This document shows positions 58,801 to 64,000 of a DNA stretch of 64,000 nt, one piece after another. The stretch is taken from contig JAURZK010000064.1 of NCBI GenBank assembly GCA_030653505.1, positions 1 through 64,000 on the forward strand. The letters are read 5' to 3'. The translations under genes and the position numbers were made by a program. Source of the DNA: Rubrivivax sp. (GTDB lineage Bacteria; Pseudomonadota; Gammaproteobacteria; Burkholderiales; Burkholderiaceae_C). The notes beneath the pieces are model-generated. The model did no database searches. It was given only the letters and a program-made list of their open reading frames with translations, and was not told the DNA's origin. Every line of letters begins with the position of its first letter. Position 1 is the first letter of the stretch.

Positions 58801-60611
58801 TAGCCCAGGCTGCTGCCCTTGAGCATCACCGTGGGCCTGACCCGGGTGTCGAACGTGGAAGCCTCCCAGACGAAATCGACGCCCTGCTGGGTGGTCTGCC
58901 TTCGATCCAGGGGCAGGTGCTTGCTGGCCATGGCCCCGTCGGTTCGGAAGCTGATGGGTGTGCCGGCTGTCAGCGGGTAGTCCCCGTTCGGCGACTGCCG
59001 GTAGCGGAGCGTCTTGACACGCAGCGCAGCCTGCCCGTTCCAGCCCTCCTCTACCTTGAGCAACTGGCCTTCGTTCTGCAGCCAGCGGTTGCCGTGCGTG
59101 TACCGCGTCACGAAGCCACGCGGGTCGGTGACCTTCATCGCCACCGTCTCCGCACAACCGGCGCAGGGACTCAGGCTGCCGTTGTGTGCGTCCCAGGTGT
59201 AGGTCCACGTCGAGGCCGAAAGGCCCGGCCCGCTCAGGGACTTCCGGGTCAGGGCACGCTGGAGGTAGAACACCGGAATTGAGTTGACGACGGCGCCAGA
59301 GGCCGACCAGCAATCGTTGATGACGTGCGACCGACCGCGCATGATCTGTTCGAGCGTGAAGCTGCCGATAGCGCCGCTGGGATGCACCATCGTCATCGTC
59401 CGCGACGCCGCCACGAAGCTGCCTTGATTGGCGGGCCCGCTGCCGCAACCGTAGGGCGCGTACCCAGGTGTGTACGCCGGGTTGACCTGCAGGCTGTCCC
59501 CGTAAAACCGCCACTGCGCGGCGTCAGGCTGGGTTACCGCTGTCAGCACTGAGCTGCCGACGTAGCTGTAGGTCCAGGTTCGAGTGCCATCGGTCACCGA
59601 CCGGATGACATCGGTCGTGGCGTCGTAGGCCAAGTCTATGGTGCGCCCGTCGCTGGCGGCGATGCGTTCAAGCCGCCAAGGACGGGTCGCCGAATACGTG
59701 TAAGCCACGGTGTTGCCGTAGCGGTCGGTGACCAGCGTAGGCAGCAGGAAAAACTCGCTGCGCAGCAACTGAAAGCCCATGCCGGCGTTTTCGCCCGGGA
59801 CTCTCTGGCCGCGCGCGCCTGTGCCGGATCCGCCTGCGCTTCGATAGTCCTGACTGCCGGGCGCGACGAAGGGTGCGTAGGGCCTGGAGACCAGCCAGTC
59901 GAAGCGGTACTGCGTGCCATCGGGTGCCACGCCGACGAAGCCCTCGCCCGCCTGGCCGCGTGGCAGCGGCCCGGCAATGCAGCGAAACGCCCACCCGCCC
60001 TTGGTGACGACGGGGTAGCTGTTGCCGTCGGTGGGTGCAGGGTTGACGGCCTCGCGGCGCAGCAGTTCCTGCTCGCCGCTTCCCGGCACGTAGAGGTGGT
60101 TGCCAAACCAGAACTCGAAGTTGGAGACGATTGCCTGGCCGGTCTGCGTAGGCGCATCTGCTGGCGCATTGAACTGGCTGCAGCGCTTGAACCGGTCTGG
60201 CGAGCCGTAGTAGTGCCCGACATTCCAGCCGTCGTAGTGGCTGAACACGCCCTTGAGGTGTGGAATGTCTAGGTCCCAATCACCAAATGCACCCTTGGCC
60301 ATGCGTTTGGCACCGGTGGGCAAATGCCGGCCTATGCGCACGGCCAGTGCGCTGTTCCCCGGCAGGCTCACATCGGTCTGCGTGAATGACACGCCGCCGT
60401 TGTAAAGGCTGACCTGACCGCCAAAGAGCGACGAGGTCAGGCTTTCGACCTTGCGGCTGCCACGGACGAGTTGCCCCTGCTCTTCGTAGATCGTCGGTGT
60501 GGGGGCCTGCGCCGTCGCGGGGGCCGTCATCGACAGCGCGATGGCCAGCAGGCCCGCCTGCAGCCAAACGCGTCGACGCCGCGATGCGTCTATGGGGCGG
60601 ACGTGATCCAT
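55818..60611 (-). CDS. RHS/YD-repeat polymorphic toxin with C-terminal NucA/NucB DNase
   Basis: A 1597-residue secreted RHS protein. Signal peptide 1-35 (LLAIALSMTAPATAQA), then a beta-rich N-terminal region, many YD repeats (for example GRPTQVSGYASAVSYHPNG, NGNVTAITD), and the RHS core ending YYDPIAGRFLSVDPV and NPYKFTDPDGR at residue 1429, the usual autoproteolysis/cleavage border. Residues 1430-1597 are toxin; from about 1515 they match NucA/NucB (VLTIDRAGASANR, DEYPPAMF at 1547-1554 with the catalytic Asp/Glu, SPRDN, IGNACRGLPNGTRV), a sequence-nonspecific DNase fold. Sec export rather than a T6SS adaptor is indicated. ATG 60611 has GGGAGGAA upstream. Confidence 0.9.
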   Translation of the reverse strand: MDHVRPIDASRRRRVWLQAGLLAIALSMTAPATAQAPTPTIYEEQGQLVRGSRKVESLTSSLFGGQVSLYNGGVSFTQTDVSLPGNSALAVRIGRHLPTGAKRMAKGAFGDWDLDIPHLKGVFSHYDGWNVGHYYGSPDRFKRCSQFNAPADAPTQTGQAIVSNFEFWFGNHLYVPGSGEQELLRREAVNPAPTDGNSYPVVTKGGWAFRCIAGPLPRGQAGEGFVGVAPDGTQYRFDWLVSRPYAPFVAPGSQDYRSAGGSGTGARGQRVPGENAGMGFQLLRSEFFLLPTLVTDRYGNTVAYTYSATRPWRLERIAASDGRTIDLAYDATTDVIRSVTDGTRTWTYSYVGSSVLTAVTQPDAAQWRFYGDSLQVNPAYTPGYAPYGCGSGPANQGSFVAASRTMTMVHPSGAIGSFTLEQIMRGRSHVINDCWSASGAVVNSIPVFYLQRALTRKSLSGPGLSASTWTYTWDAHNGSLSPCAGCAETVAMKVTDPRGFVTRYTHGNRWLQNEGQLLKVEEGWNGQAALRVKTLRYRQSPNGDYPLTAGTPISFRTDGAMASKHLPLDRRQTTQQGVDFVWEASTFDTRVRPTVMLKGSSLGYQRMESTVYWDKPDKWILGQRASLTVSGGGLPQAVLTESISYDPVKAWPIARSVNGRPDQTFDFHADGTLKWIRDGAGQQTSYGDYKRGLARLIAYADGKSERVDVSDIGLVTAWTNAAGTTMQYGYDAMGRLNRVDYPPETGLNYHATTIGFQQMPAADKGLEGGHWQQTITTGNSVARSYFDALWRERLRVEYDAGNEAGTSAAVETRYDIDGRKTFETYPQRTISGVGAGTSGHWWEYDALGRELVHRQSSELSPSLLSTITEYLGDFRKRVTDPKGHASTFSYQAWDEPTEDGIRNIDAPEGVTVSIARDALGKPTSITRSGGGVSASRSYVYDAHERLCKTVEPESSATVQGYDAAGNVSWRASGQNFPGPGCETQVAGSSLISYGYDQRNRLLTTTYGDGSQNITRSYTDDGLLGSIGTNGAGVNPVTWSYSYNSRRLLTRERYTWGDANNGWDFNWGRDAYGHAASLSDPWGTVQYSPDALGRPTQVSGYASAVSYHPNGAVAGYTLGNGIGYVMTQNVRGLTALMQDGSVVRDRYAYDGNGNVTAITDETPGGVNSRGMTLYDGLDRLRQASGPWGAGSFGYDALDNLTGSTVGGRSLTHHIDPSTNRLTGISGSLNLGIGYDANGNIAQLGGQGFVFDIGNRMRSATGKATYAYDGHGRRNLVWFAGGGYLHQAYTKDGKLRFAWGSSQGGRRHVYLGNRLIAETTDGGVTTYAHTDGLGSPVAKTSNTGAVVSRTRYEPYGATVAGSTSPATIGYTGHVNDADTGLVYMQQRYYDPIAGRFLSVDPVTTDAKTGGHFNRYVYAESNPYKFTDPDGRSSIAADVPHEVGGSGNGAGIADVLPETVSAQVGSALAASATLAGGIGGGARGGIAAVQGIAAREISLSRSIHGEAAAHAADAIKAGKPSVLTIDRAGASANRQTSTGALDKVVGKHLDEYPPAMFREGGAGASVRPISPRDNMSSGACIGNACRGLPNGTRVQIKIGD

Positions 60612-60685
60612 CGCCGTTCCTCCCTTGGCGGCCTTTCAATCACCGCTTGCCGAAGAGGTTAGCGACGACGCTGCTTCGCCATAAG

Positions 60686-60701
60686 CTGTAAGGATTTACA
60701 G
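60686..60701. promoter_or_regulatory. Inverted repeat upstream of the RHS gene
   Basis: CTGTAA-GGAT-TTACAG, a perfect 6+6 palindrome 75-90 bases upstream of the RHS ATG and inside the island. A candidate operator or promoter element; no known regulator matches. Confidence 0.35.
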
Positions 60702-60741
60702 GGTAACGGGACAGGCGACGTGGACTCGTGCAAAGGCCGCG

Positions 60742-63363
60742 TCAAAGCGCCTTGGTTGCGATCCTGAAATCCGGGTCTTCCGCGTAGGGCGCCACCTGGA
60801 AGCCCAGGCTGGTCATCAGCTTGAGCATCGGTGCGTTGTTGGTGAGGATCAACCCCATGATCTCGGCCAGCCCCATGCGCCGCGCGGCGTCCATGATCGA
60901 CAGCATCAGCCGCGAGCCCAGGCCGCGGCCGGCGAAGTCGTCGGCCACCAGCAGCGCAAACTCGCAGCTCGTGCCGTCGGGGTTGGTGACGATGCGGCTG
61001 ACGCCGACGATGCGCTCAAGTTCGCTCGTGCTGCCGTCCTCGGCAGCCACGTTCTCCTTCACCACCGCCACCAGCGCCATCTCGCGGTCGTAGTCGATCA
61101 GCGTGAAGCGCGCCAGCATGCGCATCGGCAGTTCGGGCAGCGAACTGGCGAAGCGGAAGTAGCGGCTCTCGGGCGACAGCTTGCGCACCAGGCCCTGCAG
61201 CATCTCGGCGTCGTCCGGATGGATGGCGCGGATGGTGTAGGCGCCGCCGCCCTTCAGCGGCCACTCGCGGTCCAGCCCGGTGGGGTAGGGCAGGATGGCC
61301 AGGTGGTTGTAGCTGCCGGGCGTGGACCCGGCGTCGTCGATGACGACACGCGCGTCCACCGCGATGGCGCCGCTGTCGTCGACGATGATGGGGTTGATGT
61401 CCATCTCGCGCAGCTGTGGCAGCGCGCACACCATCTCGCTCACGCGCAGCAGCACCGCCTCCAGCGCACCGTGGTCGATGGCCTGTGCGCCGCGCCAGGC
61501 TTCCAGCATTTCGGCGACGCGGGCGCGGTTGATGAGGTGGCGGGCCAGGAACTGGTTCAGCGGCGGCAGTTCCATCGAACGGTCGGCAATCAGCTCGACC
61601 ATGGTGCCGCCGGCGCCGAAGGTGATGACGGGGCCGAAGGCCTCGTCGGTGGTCATGCCGACGAAGACCTCGCGCCCGCGCGGACCCTGGCGCGGGCCGG
61701 CCATCGGCTGCACGGTGATGCCGTTGATGCGCGCCTCGGGCTGCGCCTTGGCCACCGCCTGCAGCATCTCGTTGTAGCGGTCGCGCACCTGGGTCGCGTT
61801 GTGCACGTCGAGCGCCACGCCCTGCACGTCGCTCTTGTGGCTGATGTCGGGCGAGTCGATCTTCAGCGCCACCGGGTAGCCCAGCTGGCTGGCAATCAGC
61901 ATCGCCTCGTTGGCGCTGCGCGCCAGCATGGTGCGCGTGACGGGGATGTGGAAGGCCGCCAACAGCGACTTGCTCTCCATCTCTGTCAGCACCTTGCGGC
62001 GTTCGGCCAGCACACCCTCGATGAGCAGGCGCGCGCCCTCGGTGTCGGGTGCGGCACCGCCGCCCAGCGGCGGCGGCGTCTGCTGCAGCAGCTGCTGGTT
62101 GCGGTAGAAGCTGGCGATGCTGTTGAAGGCGTCCACCGCGCCTTCGGGCGTGCGGAACACGGGCATGTGCCTGGCCACCATGATCTCGCGCGACTTGCGC
62201 ACACGCGCCTCGCCCATCCAGCAGGCCAGCACCGGTTTGGCGGTGGGCGAGAACTCGCCCGCCACCGCGCTGGCGATGGCCTCGGTGTCGACGCCCACCT
62301 TGGGTGCGTGGATCACCAGCACGCCGTCGATGCCGGGGTCGGCCACCGCCGCCTGCATGCCGGCGACGTAGGCCGCGGCGTCGGCGTTTTCGCCCAGATC
62401 GTCGACCTTGGCGATCTTCAGGCCGAGCCCGTCCCCCCAGTCGGCGGCCAGCACGGCCGGGCCGCCGCCGTTGGTCACGATGCCCAGGTTCACGCCCACC
62501 GGGCGGAAGCGCGAGGCCAGGCACTGCGCGGCGCTGAAGAGCTGGGTGAACTGGCGCACGCGCACCACGCCGGCGCGGCGCAGCGCGGCGTCGAAGACAT
62601 CGTCGGCACCGACGATAGAAGCCGAGTGCGTCAGCGCCACCTTGCTGCCCGCGGCCTGGCGGCCCGACTTCATGACCACCACCGGCTTGGAATAGGCCGC
62701 GGCGCGCAGCGCGCTCATGAAGCGGCGGGCGTTGCGTATGCCTTCCATGTAGACCAGGATGCTCTGCGTGCCGGCGTCGGCCGTCAGGAAGTCCAGCACC
62801 TGGGGCAGTTCCACCGCGGTGTTCGGCCCCAGCGAGATGACGGTCGAAAAACCCACGCCCTGGTGCTGCGCCCAGTCGAGCATGGCGGTGGTGAGTGCAC
62901 CCGACTGCGACACCAGCGCCAGCGGCCCGGCTGCAGCCAGCTGGCCCATCGTGCTGGCGTTGAGCTTGATCGCCGGGCGCTGTATGCCCAGGCTGTTGGG
63001 CCCCAGCAGGGCCACGCCGTGCAGGCGCGCGATCTGGTGCAGCTCGGTGCATTTCGCGGCATCGAGGCCGCTGGTCAGCACCAGCGCGGCGCGGCAGCGG
63101 ATGCGACCCGCCGCTTCCAGCGCCGCGGCGCACTGCGCGGCCGGCAGCGCGATGAGCGCGAGGTCGGCGCGCGACTGCGCGAGTTCGCCCAGCGTGCCAT
63201 GGGTGCTGATGTCCAGCCAGGTGACGGGGCCTGCGTAGCCACCCTCGGCGATGGCGGCGCGCAGTGCGCCGGCCTCGCGCGAGGGGGCCTCGGCGTCGGG
63301 GTCGCCGGCAAAGGCGATGATCGAGCGGGGGTTGAACAGGGGGGTCAGGAAATGGCGGTCCAC
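60742..63363 (-). CDS. Acetate-CoA ligase (ADP-forming)-like protein fused to GNAT acetyltransferase (Pat-like)
   Basis: An 873-residue protein of the Pat/AcdI type. Domains in order: CoA-binding (about 1-130, FNPRSIIAFAGDP), ligase alpha (about 135-430, GPNSLGIQRPAIKLNAS and SGRQAAGSKVALTHSASIVG), ATP-grasp beta (about 460-680, YPVALKIDSPDISHKSDVQG), and GNAT (about 700-873, LVADDFAGRGLGSRLMLSI). Salmonella Pat with this layout acetylates enzymes such as acetyl-CoA synthetase; others are true ligases. GTG 63363 (VDRHFLTPLFNPRS) is the family start; ATG upstream is not used. The 3' end is the insertion point of the RHS island. Confidence 0.9.
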   Translation of the reverse strand: MDRHFLTPLFNPRSIIAFAGDPDAEAPSREAGALRAAIAEGGYAGPVTWLDISTHGTLGELAQSRADLALIALPAAQCAAALEAAGRIRCRAALVLTSGLDAAKCTELHQIARLHGVALLGPNSLGIQRPAIKLNASTMGQLAAAGPLALVSQSGALTTAMLDWAQHQGVGFSTVISLGPNTAVELPQVLDFLTADAGTQSILVYMEGIRNARRFMSALRAAAYSKPVVVMKSGRQAAGSKVALTHSASIVGADDVFDAALRRAGVVRVRQFTQLFSAAQCLASRFRPVGVNLGIVTNGGGPAVLAADWGDGLGLKIAKVDDLGENADAAAYVAGMQAAVADPGIDGVLVIHAPKVGVDTEAIASAVAGEFSPTAKPVLACWMGEARVRKSREIMVARHMPVFRTPEGAVDAFNSIASFYRNQQLLQQTPPPLGGGAAPDTEGARLLIEGVLAERRKVLTEMESKSLLAAFHIPVTRTMLARSANEAMLIASQLGYPVALKIDSPDISHKSDVQGVALDVHNATQVRDRYNEMLQAVAKAQPEARINGITVQPMAGPRQGPRGREVFVGMTTDEAFGPVITFGAGGTMVELIADRSMELPPLNQFLARHLINRARVAEMLEAWRGAQAIDHGALEAVLLRVSEMVCALPQLREMDINPIIVDDSGAIAVDARVVIDDAGSTPGSYNHLAILPYPTGLDREWPLKGGGAYTIRAIHPDDAEMLQGLVRKLSPESRYFRFASSLPELPMRMLARFTLIDYDREMALVAVVKENVAAEDGSTSELERIVGVSRIVTNPDGTSCEFALLVADDFAGRGLGSRLMLSIMDAARRMGLAEIMGLILTNNAPMLKLMTSLGFQVAPYAEDPDFRIATKAL
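60746..60782. repeat. Right copy of the 3'-end repeat bounding the RHS island
   Basis: Coding copy of the 37-base repeat: the last codons of the acetate-CoA ligase/GNAT gene, just before its TGA at 60742-60744. It is 6365 bases from the left copy. See the left copy for the comparison. Confidence 0.85.
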
Positions 63364-63615
63364 GGCAGATCTCGCAGCGCCGAAAGGGCGCACTCGCCTA
63401 CAGCATAGGCCCGCACGGGGGGCCGGGTTGTGACGCCGCGCAAGCCGCAGGGCAGCGTCGCGCGCCATCGGCGTGAAAAAAGCCGCCACCGCCGAGGGGC
63501 TGCACGATCAACTGTGGCGCGCCATCGCGAAGCACCACGGCGTGCGCCGCCTGCCGACGGCCCCGTGGTGCCGGTGGCCGAGGCCGACGTCCCGTCGGCC
63601 TGCTGGCGTTCAGGT
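63364..63615. other. Gap between the TPR-like gene and the acetate-CoA ligase gene
   Basis: 252 bases upstream of the acs-type gene with no clear gene or promoter motif. A minus-strand frame with a short hydrophobic/Gly-rich segment is noted but not supported by a start. Confidence 0.35.
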
Positions 63616-64000
63616 TCAGGCGCCGGGGCCGGCCAGCAGCGCGCGGCACTCGGCCCGCCCCTGCAGCGCATGTTCGCGGGCGACGGGGTCGCGGATGTGC
63701 GCCGCCCAGGCCAGCAGGCTGGCGCGGGCCTGCGACCACAGTGCCGCCGCGTGCGGGTCGCCGGCGGCCTGCAGCACGCGGCAGGCGGCCAGCCAAGCGT
63801 CGGCGCCGCCACTGTCCAGGGCGCCGGCCTCGGCCAACGCCGGCAGCTCGGCCTGCACCGCGGCCAGGGCGGTGTCGACCCGGCCGGCCTGCAGCCAGGC
63901 GCCGGCCAGCAGCAGGCGGCAGCGCAGCGCTTCGCTCACCATGCCGGCGCTGTCGAAACCCTGCGCGGCAGTGCTCAGCAGGGCCCGTGCGAGGGTGCCT
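63616..64000 (-). CDS. C-terminal part of a TPR-like protein (runs off the window)
   Basis: Only the last 127 codons are visible; the frame is open to the edge. Alanine/leucine helical pairs (LARALLSTAAQGF, RLLLAGAWLQAGRVDTALAAVQAELP, VLQAAGDPHAAALWSQARASLL) indicate TPR-like repeats, as in the C-terminal parts of bacterial transcriptional activators or adenylate-cyclase-type regulators. The identity cannot be decided without the upstream sequence. Confidence 0.65.
   Translation of the reverse strand, partial: GTLARALLSTAAQGFDSAGMVSEALRCRLLLAGAWLQAGRVDTALAAVQAELPALAEAGALDSGGADAWLAACRVLQAAGDPHAAALWSQARASLLAWAAHIRDPVAREHALQGRAECRALLAGPGA

Noticed and set aside
55818-60611. RHS protein as a T6SS effector
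   Set aside because: It has a clear Sec signal peptide and no PAAR, VgrG or Eag adaptor near it; delivery by T6SS is not supported by this window.
61219-63408. Long plus-strand open frame opposite the acetate-CoA ligase/GNAT gene
   Set aside because: Shadow of the real minus-strand gene.
63398-63796. Minus-strand frame overlapping the gap and the TPR-like gene end
   Set aside because: Frame overlaps the TPR-like gene in another register and has no start or domain; treated as shadow.
1-64000. CRISPR arrays, tRNA and rRNA genes
   Set aside because: No regularly spaced repeats and no cloverleaf-like sequences were found; intergenic spaces are mostly short.

Overview
This is 64 kb of very GC-rich DNA with a gene on almost every kilobase, many 4-base start/stop overlaps (ATGA, GTGA) and frequent GTG or TTG starts. 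The gene content points to a betaproteobacterium of the order Burkholderiales, probably the Rubrivivax/Leptothrix/Ideonella neighbourhood: a PEP-CTERM protein behind a sigma-54-like promoter, NikR, DbpA, a PPi-type phosphofructokinase, and 2-oxoacid:ferredoxin oxidoreductases of the type known from facultatively anaerobic Betaproteobacteria. The genus is inference. No rRNA, tRNA or CRISPR array was seen, and no plasmid or phage backbone.

Layout. 0.1-6.8 kb: CorA-type transporter coupled to an SNF2-family helicase, orphan ModA, Sui1/YciH, a GlcG/HbpS-like secreted protein, ParA and a hypothetical. 6.9-9.5 kb: a PEP-CTERM protein and a TPR lipoprotein-like or periplasmic protein, separated by a hairpin terminator. 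9.5-19.9 kb: YgjP-like metallopeptidase, SUV3-like helicase, divergent DbpA, an active/inactive pair of M16 peptidases, a B12-binding radical SAM protein, and a zinc-ribbon protein with a receiver domain lacking its phosphoacceptor. 20-26.5 kb: lipase, then a coupled run of cNMP-patatin, acetyl-CoA hydrolase/transferase-GNAT fusion and a secreted-looking protein without a signal peptide. 26.7-34.4 kb: MFS transporter, NikR, fumarylacetoacetase, two cell-envelope hypotheticals, an acyltransferase and PPi-phosphofructokinase. 34.8-36.8 kb: a hexaheme cytochrome c behind a perfect FNR/ANR-type site, and a PadR regulator. 37.2-39.2 kb: amidase and CBS protein.

39.2-51.7 kb holds two leftward operons for 2-oxoacid:ferredoxin oxidoreductase. 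The upstream one (nfnA-like, nfnB-like, korA, korB, and a large protein that looks like a degenerate PFOR C-terminal part plus one [4Fe-4S] motif) has an FNR-like box with the same geometry as the cytochrome promoter. The second is korC-korA-korB (korC a GltD/Nfn-type flavoprotein with two C-terminal [4Fe-4S] motifs) followed by the CBS gene. Together they suggest low-oxygen electron metabolism linking 2-oxoacid oxidation, ferredoxin and NAD(P)H, with the multihaem cytochrome as a separate electron outlet.

51.8-64 kb: a hydrolase disrupted by compensating frameshifts, a membrane pseudokinase, then a 6.4 kb island containing a broken REP-type (Y1) transposase, a ComJ-type immunity gene and a 1597-residue Sec-exported RHS/YD-repeat protein ending in a NucA/NucB DNase. 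The island is bounded by two 37-bp copies of the last codons of the acetate-CoA ligase/GNAT gene to its right, differing only at synonymous sites, as expected for integration into the 3' end of that gene. This toxin island is the most notable find. The window ends inside a TPR-like gene.
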